This document shows positions 25,883-35,107 of a stretch of 64,000 nucleotides of DNA, piece after piece. Within the stretch, counting starts at the first letter, position 1, and each line of letters starts with the position of its first letter. This DNA is from Chloroflexi bacterium HGW-Chloroflexi-3 (lineage in GTDB: Bacteria > Chloroflexota > Anaerolineae > Anaerolineales > Anaerolineaceae). The notes under the pieces were generated by a model. The model worked only from the letters and a program-made list of their open reading frames with translations. It was not told the DNA's origin and searched no databases. The DNA lies in NCBI GenBank assembly GCA_002842045.1, contig PHBX01000009.1:62001-126000 (forward strand), given 5' to 3'. The translations under genes and the position numbers were made by a program.

Positions 25883-25891
25883 ATTCTAACA
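25883..25891 (-). promoter_or_regulatory. Extended -10 promoter, probable leaderless start
   Basis: Minus-strand TG-T-TAGAAT with the hexamer at 25883-25888, 7 bases before ATG 25875. Confidence 0.55.
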
Positions 25892-25991
25892 GTATTTTAT
25901 GAAAATTTGATGAGTTTACATCATCTCATCCTCATTTCCATCAAATTTCAGTCATATTCATGCATATTTTTACTGGTAATAAAACCAACTA

Positions 25992-26939
25992 TCATGGTAT
26001 TTTTTGGAGAAATTGGATAATCATTGGATTGACAATCTCAGCTTTTTCATAATGAGGTAAGTGACCTGTTTCATCAATAATTATAGATTCGACATTGGGT
26101 AAACGTTCCATCAACTCCACAATTGCTTCATAGGACACACTCTGATCCTCTTTTCCCCAAATCAAAAGTATGGGTAACCCACTTTTATTTAAGGTTTCAT
26201 ACACATCCAGGGGATTGAATTTCACGAGATTGCGTATCGTGGAGAGAATGGCGTTTTTAAATCCATTGTATTGAAGCTGTTCTCGATATTTTTCTTCCCA
26301 TCCCGGAAAATCTTGCGGCTGGTAGAAATCATCCAGCTGAGATTGGGGCAAATGAAAAGGTACCAGATAAACCCCCACAATCCACTCCCCCAATAAAGGC
26401 AAATTCATTGGGAAAATATCCTCTTCACTGACAGGTAGAACTTCAGGCGCAATCAAGGTAATACTTTTAATCAAATCGGGGTATTGATTCGCAAAGGACG
26501 CAACAATCGGCCCCCCCATGGAGAGACCGATTATATGAAAAGACTCCCCTGGGATCAGTACAGTGGTCAGCTCTGATAGTTGTTGAATGAAGAAATCGAG
26601 GTTGTACTCAGCTTTCGGGCGATCTGAGTAACCGCGTCCATACAGGTCATATCGTAAAACCCGATATCCTTGTTTTACCAGTTCATCTACCGTTGGATCC
26701 CATACATAGTATGGCACAGAAAACCCATGAACCAGCACCACCAGTTCACCCCCGGGAGCTCCGCTCAATTCATAATGAACAAACCCCTCCGATAACTCCA
26801 CAAAATCACCAGGGGTATTAATGCGCACATTTCCATCTATTTGTTGTTTTTCTGGATTTAGCAAAAAAAACGCAGCCAGTGAGGTCAAAATTACCAGGTC
26901 AAAAAAGACAATGTATTTCAATAAATTTTTTGTTTTCAT
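25992..26939 (-). CDS. Membrane-anchored alpha/beta hydrolase
   Basis: 315 residues. N-terminal membrane anchor (about 6-24), oxyanion segment VLVHGFSVPYYVW, nucleophile elbow GLSMGG, an Asp in LLIWGKEDQS and the catalytic His in DETGHLPHYE. Broad family of esterases, lipases and haloalkane-type enzymes; no substrate is suggested. ATG 26939 is chosen because AGGAAACAG directly precedes it; an upstream in-frame ATG at 26969 has no such site. Single gene, divergent from miaB. Confidence 0.88.
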   Translation of the reverse strand: MKTKNLLKYIVFFDLVILTSLAAFFLLNPEKQQIDGNVRINTPGDFVELSEGFVHYELSGAPGGELVVLVHGFSVPYYVWDPTVDELVKQGYRVLRYDLYGRGYSDRPKAEYNLDFFIQQLSELTTVLIPGESFHIIGLSMGGPIVASFANQYPDLIKSITLIAPEVLPVSEEDIFPMNLPLLGEWIVGVYLVPFHLPQSQLDDFYQPQDFPGWEEKYREQLQYNGFKNAILSTIRNLVKFNPLDVYETLNKSGLPILLIWGKEDQSVSYEAIVELMERLPNVESIIIDETGHLPHYEKAEIVNPMIIQFLQKIP

Positions 26940-27132
26940 CTGTTTCCTGTTGAATAATCGCCTTCTCAATGCTATGAATGGGTACGGAAATGTTTAAAAA
27001 ATGAGGATGAAACATCAATAAAATTTTTGTTAATCACTTTATTATATACCCCGGATATTTTATTTTTCTGATCAGCATGAAGGTATTTCAAACCAATTTG
27101 GACAATTTTAGTAAACTTATTTCCAAAATTCT

Positions 27133-27141
27133 TGTTATAAT
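27133..27141 (+). promoter_or_regulatory. Extended -10 promoter of miaB, probable leaderless start
   Basis: TG-T-TATAAT (perfect -10 at 27136-27141) ends 7 bases before ATG 27149. No ribosome binding site, no good -35. Confidence 0.6.
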
Positions 27142-27148
27142 AGCCCCC

Positions 27149-28468
27149 ATGAAATATCATATTTGGACTGAAGGTTGCCAGATGAATGTCGCTGATTCCA
27201 TGCGCGTGGCATCATCATTAGAGAAATTGGGCTATCACAATACGGATAAGCCAGCGGATGCAGATGTCATCATTCTGAACACCTGTGTGGTACGCCAGAG
27301 TGCTGAGGATAAAGCAGTCGGACGATTAAGCTCACTAAAACCACTCAAAACGAAAAATCCGGATCTGGTGATAAATCTAATGGGATGTCTGGTTGGGGTC
27401 AAAGATAATCCCAAGCTCAAAAAACGTTTCCCTTTCGTTGATGTTTTTTCTCCTCCCTCTGATACTGTACCATTAATCAAGCACCTGCTGGAAAAGGAAG
27501 GGAAATCCCTCGAACTGGATGAAACCCTGGCCCGCTTTGCGTACATGGACGGAGATCTGGTCATTCCCGATAGTGATCAGGGCAATCTGGTCTCCAGCTT
27601 CGTACCGGTTGTGTTAGGCTGTTCTCATGCCTGTACATACTGCATTATTCCTTATCGTCGTGGAATTGAAAAAAGCAGAGACCCTGAAGAGATTCTTTCA
27701 GAAGCAAATGCACTGGTTGCTCAAAGCGTTAAAGAAATAACCTTATTGGGGCAAATTGTCGATCGCTATGGTTTAGACCAGACAGATTACCCCACCCTGG
27801 CGGGTATGTTACGCCGATTACATGGCATTGAAGGGCTGGAGCGTATTCGTTTCCTGACCTCGCATCCCAATTACATGACGGATGAACTACTGAAAGTTGT
27901 TGCAGAATATCCAAAGGTGATGCCCCATATTGAAGTTCCCATTCAGGCAGGTAATGATCAGGTCCTCGAGAATATGCATCGTGGTTACACCAATCAACAA
28001 TATCGCGAACTGGTAGCCCGGATACGAGATCGCATTCCGGGTGTCTCCATAGCCACCGATATTATTGTTGGTTTTCCAGGTGAAACCGAAGAACAATTCC
28101 AGGACACATACGACCTTCTTGCCGATCTTAAACTCGATGTTGCTCATCTGGCACGCTACTCCCCACGCACTGGCACTGTATCCGCTCGTCGGATGGAAGA
28201 TGATGTGCCAGATGAAGAAAAATGGCGGCGTTTTCGCGTGTTGGAAGACCTTCAAGAAAGCATTGTGTCTGATATTCATGCGAAGTACAAATCCACTTCG
28301 GTACCGGTTCTATTTGAGGAAAAAAGCAAGAAGGGTCGCTGGCGTGGCCGCACTGAAACCAACAAACTGGTTTTTGTCGAAAGCCAGAAAGACTTGCGAG
28401 GACAAATATTAGCGGTTAACATTGATTGGACAGGCCCATGGTCAATGTTAGGTCATCTCAGTCCTTGA
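27149..28468 (+). CDS. miaB: tRNA-2-methylthio-N6-dimethylallyladenosine synthase
   Basis: 439 residues. Radical SAM methylthiotransferase modifying A37 of tRNAs that read UNN codons. N-terminal UPF0004 domain supplies three Cys for the auxiliary cluster (TEGCQMN, LNTCVVR, LMGCLVG); the radical SAM motif CSHACTYC (CxxxCxxC) follows at about residue 155-162, and a TRAM domain is at the C-terminus (PVLFEEKSKKGRWRGRT). ATG 27149 is chosen since MKYHIWTEGCQMN is the normal family beginning; an upstream ATG (27077) adds 24 unrelated residues. Overlaps the next gene by about 30 bases. Confidence 0.94.
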   Translation: MKYHIWTEGCQMNVADSMRVASSLEKLGYHNTDKPADADVIILNTCVVRQSAEDKAVGRLSSLKPLKTKNPDLVINLMGCLVGVKDNPKLKKRFPFVDVFSPPSDTVPLIKHLLEKEGKSLELDETLARFAYMDGDLVIPDSDQGNLVSSFVPVVLGCSHACTYCIIPYRRGIEKSRDPEEILSEANALVAQSVKEITLLGQIVDRYGLDQTDYPTLAGMLRRLHGIEGLERIRFLTSHPNYMTDELLKVVAEYPKVMPHIEVPIQAGNDQVLENMHRGYTNQQYRELVARIRDRIPGVSIATDIIVGFPGETEEQFQDTYDLLADLKLDVAHLARYSPRTGTVSARRMEDDVPDEEKWRRFRVLEDLQESIVSDIHAKYKSTSVPVLFEEKSKKGRWRGRTETNKLVFVESQKDLRGQILAVNIDWTGPWSMLGHLSP

Positions 28469-29166
28469 AAAAGTTCTTAATCGCCATCTTTTCCTTACTT
28501 TTTGTTGTTCTGACTGTTTTTGCATATTTTTTTCTGATAAAACGGCCTGACACCACCAGACGCTCTACACACGTGATGGAATATATTCGCTACCCGGATA
28601 AGCATCCTGAGTGGGCTGTTACAGCTGGTGATCGCTGTGAAAATGCTCCTTTCAGCATGCCAACCAATGGCTATATTGGTTTTCTTTGGGATGACTCCTT
28701 TCGTCCAGGCCATCGACATTCAGGCTTGGATATCTTTGGAGGGATGGAAAACGGAATCACGCCCATCTATGCTGCTTATGATGGTTACTTAACCCGCCAA
28801 TCTGATTGGAAATCGACTGTCATCATTCGTATCCCCTCAGATCCACTGCAACCAGACCGGCAAATCTGGATGTATTACACTCATATGGCAGATGAACAGG
28901 GAAATGATTTTATTTCAGAAGATTTTCCACCTGGTACCCGTGAAATTTTCGTAAAAACCGGAACGTTATTAGGTTATCAAGGAAATTTTTCAGGTACACC
29001 TGGAAATCCTACCGGGGTTCATCTCCATTTTTCCATTGTAGAAGATGATGATGAAGGTCATTTTTTAAATGAAACCATCATTGAAAACACCCTTGATCCT
29101 TCTCCCTATTTCAATATCATTTTAAATGCCAACCAATCTCCACCAGAAATACCGATTTGTCCCTGA
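28438..29166 (+). CDS. M23-family (lysostaphin-type) peptidase, membrane-anchored
   Basis: 242 residues. One N-terminal membrane segment (about 13-35), then an LytM/M23 fold: HSGLDIFGG (HxxxD zinc ligands) and GVHLHFSIV (HxH; metal and catalytic His). Predicted to cut peptidoglycan cross-links or a related substrate outside the membrane. Start ATG 28438 is tentative; a TTG at 28426 is possible and neither has a strong ribosome binding site. The gene overlaps the 3' end of miaB, so the two are probably cotranscribed although functionally unrelated. Confidence 0.85.
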   Translation: MVNVRSSQSLKKFLIAIFSLLFVVLTVFAYFFLIKRPDTTRRSTHVMEYIRYPDKHPEWAVTAGDRCENAPFSMPTNGYIGFLWDDSFRPGHRHSGLDIFGGMENGITPIYAAYDGYLTRQSDWKSTVIIRIPSDPLQPDRQIWMYYTHMADEQGNDFISEDFPPGTREIFVKTGTLLGYQGNFSGTPGNPTGVHLHFSIVEDDDEGHFLNETIIENTLDPSPYFNIILNANQSPPEIPICP

Positions 29167-29205
29167 GATGGGAACCTCCATCCATCTTCTCAATCTAATC
29201 TGATT

Positions 29206-29226
29206 TATAATAATGGCTATAGCCAT
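29206..29226 (+). promoter_or_regulatory. -10 box and perfect palindrome upstream of the AAC(3)-like gene
   Basis: TATAAT at 29206-29211, followed at 29213-29226 by the perfect 14-bp palindrome ATGGCTATAGCCAT, which covers the expected transcription start. This is a typical position for a repressor operator. Confidence 0.5.
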
Positions 29227-29261
29227 AACTTCACCATGCAATTCTCCAGGAGGGAGGATGA

Positions 29262-30080
29262 ATGCTTTCATATCGTGATTTAATTTCAGGCTTTAAGAAA
29301 CTCGAAATTGATCAAAACAAGCCAGTTATCCTGCATGCATCTCTATCTTCCTTTGGAGAGGTTCGAGGTGGTGCAGATACCCTATTGGGTGCTACCCTGG
29401 CGAGTTTTCACTCCATAATGTCGCCAACATTTACTTATAAAAGCATGATCATCCCTGAAACAGGACCTGAAAACAATGGTCTCGAATACAGATCCGGGCA
29501 TACTCTCAACAAAATGGCAGAGTTTTATACCCAGGATATGCCAGCAGATCGATTGATGGGTATTCTGGCCGAGAAGATCCGATTACATCCATTGGCGCAG
29601 CGTTCTACCCATCCAATCCTTTCATTTTCAGGCATTCATCTCTCAGAAGCCATTGATCGACAATCCCTGGAAGAACCTTTGGCTCCAATTGAATGGCTGA
29701 TAGACCATCAGGGATATGTGCTTCTGATGGGGGTTGATCATACCGTTAATACCAGCATTCATCTGGCAGAACAAAAAGCAGGTAGAAAATCATTCATTCG
29801 CTGGGCTCTGACAACCAGCGCTATTTATGAATGCCCTGGTTTTCCAGGATGCTCTGATGGATTTATCCAGACAACAGATCATCTGACGGATATCACAAAG
29901 ATGACAAAAATTGGTGATGCAACCATTATGGCAATTCCGCTTAAGGAGATGGTTGAGATACTGGTACCCATCATACAAAGCGATCCTTTTGCCATCCTCT
30001 GTGAAAAAGTGACCTGCCCACGCTGCCAGTCAATCCGCAATCAACATAATAACCAAACCAGCGAGCAAACCGATGCGTAA
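29262..30080 (+). CDS. AAC(3)-family N-acetyltransferase-like protein
   Basis: 272 residues of the Antibiotic_NAT fold: VILHASLSSFGEVRGGADTLLGA, MSPTFTYKS, RLMGILAEKIR, QRSTHPILSFSGIH and LLMGVDHTVNTSIHLAE are the conserved elements of aminoglycoside 3-N-acetyltransferases and the YokD/FrbF relatives. The His of RSTHP and the VDHTVNTSIH segment are the usual active-site residues. Housekeeping relatives act on other amines, so resistance is not implied. The C-terminal CPRC pair is unusual. Start ATG 29262 after AGGAGGGAGG. Single gene with its own promoter. Confidence 0.85.
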   Translation: MLSYRDLISGFKKLEIDQNKPVILHASLSSFGEVRGGADTLLGATLASFHSIMSPTFTYKSMIIPETGPENNGLEYRSGHTLNKMAEFYTQDMPADRLMGILAEKIRLHPLAQRSTHPILSFSGIHLSEAIDRQSLEEPLAPIEWLIDHQGYVLLMGVDHTVNTSIHLAEQKAGRKSFIRWALTTSAIYECPGFPGCSDGFIQTTDHLTDITKMTKIGDATIMAIPLKEMVEILVPIIQSDPFAILCEKVTCPRCQSIRNQHNNQTSEQTDA

Positions 30081-30089
30081 ATCTCTTTA

Positions 30090-30098
30090 TGCTATACT
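30090..30098 (+). promoter_or_regulatory. Extended -10 promoter of the histidine kinase gene
   Basis: TG-C-TATACT at 30090-30098; would give a leader of about 110 bases before ATG 30213. Confidence 0.45.
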
Positions 30099-30212
30099 AA
30101 ACCTCAGACAATCTATGCGATTATCCAGGCGAACTACACATAAAATCAGTCATCAGGCTGGTGTAATAAACCTATTATTTTTTTGTGGTGCTTCGATTTC
30201 ATAGGATGAATA

Positions 30213-31781
30213 ATGAGCCTTGCTAATACCCAAACCTCATTGGAATTAATTCTTCGAATTAGCCGGGAACTGGCTACCACGCTGGAACTCGAGGAAGCCT
30301 TATCCAAAGTAATTCAATTATCAATGGAAAATGTAGGCGCAGAACGTGGCAGTTTAATCGCTGTAAATAATGATCTGGAGCCGATTGTCGCTGCCATCTT
30401 TGCAGATAGTCGTTTAGTTCCCTACACAATCGATCAGATCCGCACCATTTTAAGTTATGGTCTGGCAGGGCAGGTGATTAAGAGCCAGGAACCTGTCTGG
30501 ATTGTTGATACCAGCAAAGACGAACGCTGGTTGCGCAGACCAGATGATGCAGCCAATAAGACGGGGGCGAAATCAGCCATCTGTATTGCATTAAAGGCTC
30601 GTGATCAATTGGTCGGTGTTTTGACCATCGTTCATCCAAAACCGAACTTTTTCAAACAGGATCAATTTGAATTATTACAAACGATCGCTGATTTGGCAGG
30701 GATTACCATTCATAATGCGATTCTTTATGCTTCTTTAAACGAGAGCAATCAACGTTATCAGGAACTTTTTGATGACAGTATCGATCCAATCATCATCACT
30801 GATTGGGATGGAAATATTTTGGAAGCAAACCGGCAAGCACGCAATTGTGTGGGCACAAGTTTTAATGGGCCATTATCCAATTCCATGCAGGATTTTCATC
30901 TGGTCAACTGGGATGAAGTAGGTGAAAATTTTATACACCTGAAAAATGGTGAAACGGCAAATTATGAATCTGAATTTCAATGTTATGATCAGAAAATTTT
31001 CCCGGTGGAAATCCATGTTCGTAAAGTAATTATTAATGAAAAAGAATTGATCCAATGGACACTACGTGACGTTTCTGAAAGGAAAGCGTTAGATGTGCTG
31101 CGGGAAGATATGATGTCCATGATTTACCACGATTTACGCTCTCCCCTGGCAAATATTATCTCCAGTCTGGATATTCTGGATACGCTTCTACCCAAAAATT
31201 CTTCCATTACACCCGTTTTCCAGATTGCTGTGCGCTCAACTGATCGCATGCAGCGTTTGATTAATTCGCTGCTGGACATTAAACGTCTTGAAGCAGGTCA
31301 ACCCATCACCAATCCAAAATTTGTCAACATGAATGTCGCATTACTGGAATCCGTTGAGGTTTTAGAACCAACCATATCCAGCAAACGTCAAAAAATTGAG
31401 CTGGATATCCAACCGAATTTGCCTCAACTATATGCTGATGAAGGCATGATCAAACGGGTTGTGATTAATTTATTAGAAAATGCGATAAAATTCTCTCCTC
31501 TGGATGGCTATATTCTCCTGGCTGCCTCATCAGATGGTGAGCAACTATTCATCTCGATCAAAGATAGTGGTCCTGGAATTCTCGATGAAGCTCAGGATCG
31601 AATATTCAACAAATTTACCCGTTTGGATGCCAAATCATTTCCCAAAGGAATTGGTTTAGGACTAGCCTTTTGTAAGCTGGCAGTCAATGCACACAATGGT
31701 AAAATCTGGGTAGATAGTACAATAGGGCAGGGTAGCCAATTCAACATATCGCTGCCATTTAAAAAAGATCTAACAACCTGA
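30213..31781 (+). CDS. Soluble sensor histidine kinase (GAF-PAS-HisKA-HATPase)
   Basis: 522 residues without membrane segments. GAF domain (about 20-165; GAERGSLIAVNNDLEPI ... YGLAGQVI), PAS domain (about 185-290; FDDSIDPIIITDWDGNILEANRQA), HisKA with the phosphoacceptor His at about 306 in MIYHDLRSP, then HATPase_c with N box LLENAIKFSP, G1 DSGPGI and G2 GIGLGLAFCKL. It senses a cytoplasmic signal through GAF/PAS. No response regulator gene is adjacent. Start ATG 30213 after AGGATGAATA. The MBL-fold and asparaginase genes follow at 17 bases, so all three may be one operon. Confidence 0.93.
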   Translation: MSLANTQTSLELILRISRELATTLELEEALSKVIQLSMENVGAERGSLIAVNNDLEPIVAAIFADSRLVPYTIDQIRTILSYGLAGQVIKSQEPVWIVDTSKDERWLRRPDDAANKTGAKSAICIALKARDQLVGVLTIVHPKPNFFKQDQFELLQTIADLAGITIHNAILYASLNESNQRYQELFDDSIDPIIITDWDGNILEANRQARNCVGTSFNGPLSNSMQDFHLVNWDEVGENFIHLKNGETANYESEFQCYDQKIFPVEIHVRKVIINEKELIQWTLRDVSERKALDVLREDMMSMIYHDLRSPLANIISSLDILDTLLPKNSSITPVFQIAVRSTDRMQRLINSLLDIKRLEAGQPITNPKFVNMNVALLESVEVLEPTISSKRQKIELDIQPNLPQLYADEGMIKRVVINLLENAIKFSPLDGYILLAASSDGEQLFISIKDSGPGILDEAQDRIFNKFTRLDAKSFPKGIGLGLAFCKLAVNAHNGKIWVDSTIGQGSQFNISLPFKKDLTT

Positions 31782-31797
31782 AGCTTAGAGGTATTAC

Positions 31798-32661
31798 ATG
31801 CAAGAAATAGTTAATCGAGTCTTTATCGAAACCCATTATCCAGGTGTCACCTTGGGAGCCATTAGCCGCGAACATGGCTTGATTCTGGTGGATTCCCCCT
31901 TCCGGCAGGACGACACTCGCTCCTGGCGCTCATCTTTACTCAATCTGGGTGGAGGTGTTGCTCGCATTTTGGTTCAGATGGATGCCCATATTGATCGTTC
32001 CATGGGTGCAAAAGCGATGGAATGCACCATTCTCAGCCATATCGAAGCCGCCAATGTGTTTCAAAATCGCCCTGCTTCCATCAAAGCACAAACACTTGAT
32101 GCGGGTGCTGAATGGGAAAATTACAATGGTCTTGGTAGCATCCGCTGGGGTACACCTCACATCACCTTCAGCGACCATATGTTTTTGCACTGGGATAAGA
32201 ATTTAGTGGAATTGGATTACCGCCCCGGAATCGCAGATGGATCCATCTGGGTCGATCTTCCTGTAGAAAAAGTACTGTTCCTCGGAGACGCTGTGGTCAG
32301 CAACCAATCACCATTTCTGAGTGATGCGGATCTGCCCTTATGGATTGAGCATTTGAAATCCCTCTTTTCTAAAAAATATCAGGAGTACTTTTTTGTAAGT
32401 GGCCGAGATGGTCTGATTACATTGGATGATGTTCACAATCAAATTGATTTTTTGAGTGAGATTAATGAAAAAGTGCAGGACCTTGCAGCCCAAAAATCAA
32501 CATTGGATGCAGTGGGTAAATTAGTTCCAGATCTGATGAAAAAATTGCCCCGTCTTCCCACCAAACAGTTCGAATTACACGAAAAACGGTTAACTTACGG
32601 CTTGCAGATGTATTATGCGCATCGTTATTTAGACAAACCATCCAAAAAAGAGGTGAGTTGA
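31798..32661 (+). CDS. Metallo-beta-lactamase-fold protein with degenerate metal site
   Basis: 287 residues. The order of strands and FIETHYPGVTLGAISREHGLILVDSPF, VLFLGDAVVSNQSPFL and the late SGRDGLI fit the MBL fold. The usual HxHxDH reads QMDAHIDRSMG, so only part of the metal set remains and hydrolase activity is uncertain. It follows the histidine kinase by 17 bases and its stop overlaps the asparaginase start, showing translational coupling with that gene. A role as an amide- or ester-processing accessory of the asparaginase is only a guess. Confidence 0.7.
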   Translation: MQEIVNRVFIETHYPGVTLGAISREHGLILVDSPFRQDDTRSWRSSLLNLGGGVARILVQMDAHIDRSMGAKAMECTILSHIEAANVFQNRPASIKAQTLDAGAEWENYNGLGSIRWGTPHITFSDHMFLHWDKNLVELDYRPGIADGSIWVDLPVEKVLFLGDAVVSNQSPFLSDADLPLWIEHLKSLFSKKYQEYFFVSGRDGLITLDDVHNQIDFLSEINEKVQDLAAQKSTLDAVGKLVPDLMKKLPRLPTKQFELHEKRLTYGLQMYYAHRYLDKPSKKEVS

Positions 32662-33743
32662 TTAATACATCCAAAAAATTAAAAACAGATCAGGTTGTTA
32701 ATCCACAATCCTATCTGCCCCTAGTCCATGCCACCCGAGGAGATCTGGTGGAATCCATTCATTGGGGCGCTATTGCGGTAGTTGATAAATTTGGACATCT
32801 GGTCGCTTCATATGGCGATCCTGAACTGGTAGCGTTTCTGCGCTCTTCTTCTAAACCAATCCAGGCACTGCCTTTACTCGAATTGGGCGGAGTCGAGCAT
32901 TTCAATCTGACCGACCCTGAAATATCGCTGATGTGTGCTTCCCACCGCGGATTGGATATTCACGTCGAAGTGCTAGAAAAACTACAGACAAAAATTGGTG
33001 TACAGGAATCTGACCTGATGTGTGGAACCCATCCTATCAACGATAAACCAACTGCTGAAGCCATGTTGATGCGAGGTGAAAAACCAGGTCAAAACCGGCA
33101 TAATTGTTCCGGAAAACACACCGGATTCCTGGCACAGGCAATTCTGCGTGAAAAAACCAAAGAAAACTATATCAATCTGGAACATCCGGTGCAGGAACTG
33201 GTTTTAAAAACTTTTGCTGAGATGTCTCATGTGCCTTTGAATGAAATTTATATAGGCATTGATGGCTGTTCTGTTCCGGTCTTTGGTGTTCCGTTGCGAA
33301 ATGCCGGCTGGAACTTTGCCAGTTTATGTGATCCATCCGAACTTGCTCCCCAACGAGCACAGGCTTGCCGAAGAATCACAACAGCTATGACCAATGCCCC
33401 CGAAATGGTATCCGGACCGGGTCAGTTTGATACTGAATTGATGAAAGTCGGACGCGGAAAAATCATCGCAAAAGGTGGGGCAGAAGGTTACCAGAGCATC
33501 GGTTTGTTACCGGGAGCATTCAGCAGCGATAGCCCAGCCCTGGGTATTGTCTTCAAAATTGCCGATGGTGATAGCATTGGGCGTGCACGTCCTCTGGTTG
33601 GAATTGAAATTCTACGCCAGCTCGGCACGCTGGATGACGAACAGATCCAGGCACTCTCAGCTTTTGATTCCCGTCCTATTCAAAACTGGCGTAAAATGGA
33701 TGTTGGCCTGCTAAAACCTGTTTTTCAATTGTATTTCCATTAA
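32658..33743 (+). CDS. L-asparaginase II family protein (thermolabile type)
   Basis: 361 residues of the asparaginase II family first seen in Rhizobium, unrelated to the bacterial type I/II enzymes: PLVHATRGDLVESIHWG at the start, SSSKPIQALPLL, CASHRGLDIH, and NCSGKHTGFLA followed by IDGCSVPVFGVPL; the Ser/Lys pairs (SxxK-like SSSKP) form the proposed active site. Hydrolyses asparagine or a related amide in the cytoplasm. Start is TTG 32658, in a GAGGTGAGTTGA context, overlapping the MBL-fold stop by 4 bases. Confidence 0.9.
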   Translation: MINTSKKLKTDQVVNPQSYLPLVHATRGDLVESIHWGAIAVVDKFGHLVASYGDPELVAFLRSSSKPIQALPLLELGGVEHFNLTDPEISLMCASHRGLDIHVEVLEKLQTKIGVQESDLMCGTHPINDKPTAEAMLMRGEKPGQNRHNCSGKHTGFLAQAILREKTKENYINLEHPVQELVLKTFAEMSHVPLNEIYIGIDGCSVPVFGVPLRNAGWNFASLCDPSELAPQRAQACRRITTAMTNAPEMVSGPGQFDTELMKVGRGKIIAKGGAEGYQSIGLLPGAFSSDSPALGIVFKIADGDSIGRARPLVGIEILRQLGTLDDEQIQALSAFDSRPIQNWRKMDVGLLKPVFQLYFH

Positions 33744-33784
33744 TAAATATATTGAGAGCAGTAAGACTGGAGATACACAATAAC

Positions 33785-34462
33785 ATGCAACCAAATCCGG
33801 ATTTATTAAGAGAAAAAGCCATAATCATTTATGATCGCCTTTTAAAGCTCTTTGGTTTACCCGAATGGCGCGATCCCATGCCAGCCCTTGATGAACTGGT
33901 GTCCACCATTCTTTCCCAGAATACCAACGATAAAAATCGCGATGTAGCTTTTAATGCCCTCATTGCTCGTTTCCCAACTTGGGAAGCTGTTCGAGATGCC
34001 GATCCGGATGCTGTGATTAATGAGATTCGACCCGCAGGTCTCGCCAACCAGAAAGGCCCCAGAATGCAACAGGTTCTGCGCCAAATAACAGAAGAACGAG
34101 GTGAACTCAATCTGGATTTTTTGAAAGATTATTCAGCCGAAGACGCGCTTGCCTGGTTAACCCGCTTTAATGGGGTTGGACCCAAGACAGCATCCATTGT
34201 ACTCCAATTTGCCCTGGGTATTCCTGCTTTCCCGGTTGATACCCATATTTACCGTGTGAGTGGCAGATTAGGCTTGCGTCCCGATAAAATGACTGCCGAT
34301 CAGGCGCATCCTCACCTGGCAGCCTTATTCCCACCCCAGACATATGGGCCAGGGCATCTCAATTTGATCCGCCTGGGTCGTGAAATCTGCCTGGCACGTA
34401 ATCCAAAATGCGAACAATGTCCTTTGACCGATCTTTGTGATTATTACAATTCCAGCCAATAA
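33785..34462 (+). CDS. nth: Endonuclease III-like DNA glycosylase/AP lyase
   Basis: 225 residues. HhH-GPD fold: VSTILSQNTND, the helix-hairpin-helix FNGVGPKTASIVLQFALG with the catalytic Lys, the catalytic Asp in FPVDTHIYRV, and a C-terminal 4Fe-4S loop with C-x6-C-x2-C-x5-C (CLARNPKCEQCPLTDLC). Removes oxidised pyrimidines and cuts the strand in base-excision repair. ATG 33785 is used; an upstream TTG at 33752 adds unconserved residues. Converges with the NUDIX gene. Confidence 0.92.
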   Translation: MQPNPDLLREKAIIIYDRLLKLFGLPEWRDPMPALDELVSTILSQNTNDKNRDVAFNALIARFPTWEAVRDADPDAVINEIRPAGLANQKGPRMQQVLRQITEERGELNLDFLKDYSAEDALAWLTRFNGVGPKTASIVLQFALGIPAFPVDTHIYRVSGRLGLRPDKMTADQAHPHLAALFPPQTYGPGHLNLIRLGREICLARNPKCEQCPLTDLCDYYNSSQ

Positions 34463-34478
34463 TGAAGAAAACAGGATT

Positions 34479-35105
34479 TTAGATTTCTTCCAGTGAAACC
34501 CCATCCAACTGAAGCACCCATTCCGCCTGTTCACCGATCAATTCAGGAATAGCATTCATATCCACCCAATAGCACTGAAAAACATTTCCACGATCCGATT
34601 CGGTTTTCCAGTATTCGGTAGTTTCTTCTTCAACTTTAAGCAGATAAAAATGCCGGCGGATTTCGCGTGTCAGCGCATCACTTGGCAGCCAGCCGTCCAA
34701 TTCAGATAAAAGGACAGGGGGTTCTTTATTCAGGTCATACTCTGCATACTTTACATGTGTAAAACCTACTTTCCGCTCATAAGTCTGCAACAACAATCCA
34801 CGATTGCATAATGGTCCATTCCGTTTGGCTGCCTGGGCTGGCCAGGAGTAGCATCTTAGGGTTTGAGTCAAATATGCTTCATTTGGGCCTGTGAATTTCA
34901 ATGTTTCACCTAATTTATGGATTATTTTTAATTTGGATAAACCTGTTTCTTCTTTAATTTCCCGTAACAATGCTTTTTCTAGTGTTTCATTCTCTTCCAC
35001 GGTTCCTGCTGGAATTTGTATGCCAGCATTGGGATGTGAAAATACCAACAATTGGGGATTATCATTCTTTTTTCTTATTACAAATGCCGTTACTTTTTCA
35101 ATCAT
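34479..35105 (-). CDS. NUDIX hydrolase
   Basis: 208 residues. N-terminal NUDIX domain with GTVEENETLEKALLREIKEETGL (box split here as GTVEENETLEK and REIKEETGL, about residues 34-56). The C-terminal ~110 residues (WPAQAAKRNGPL..., EYWKTESDRGNVFQCYWVDMN) look like a second, NUDIX-like or accessory lobe. Substrate unknown. Start ATG 35105 lies 3 bases after the M55 stop, so it is probably cotranscribed with the D-aminopeptidase gene. Confidence 0.88.
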   Translation of the reverse strand: MIEKVTAFVIRKKNDNPQLLVFSHPNAGIQIPAGTVEENETLEKALLREIKEETGLSKLKIIHKLGETLKFTGPNEAYLTQTLRCYSWPAQAAKRNGPLCNRGLLLQTYERKVGFTHVKYAEYDLNKEPPVLLSELDGWLPSDALTREIRRHFYLLKVEEETTEYWKTESDRGNVFQCYWVDMNAIPELIGEQAEWVLQLDGVSLEEI

Positions 35106-35107
35106 CG

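Noticed and set aside
30073..30204. 43-codon open frame after the AAC(3)-like gene
   Set aside because: No ribosome binding site, overlaps the -10 box and composition is non-protein-like; treated as chance.
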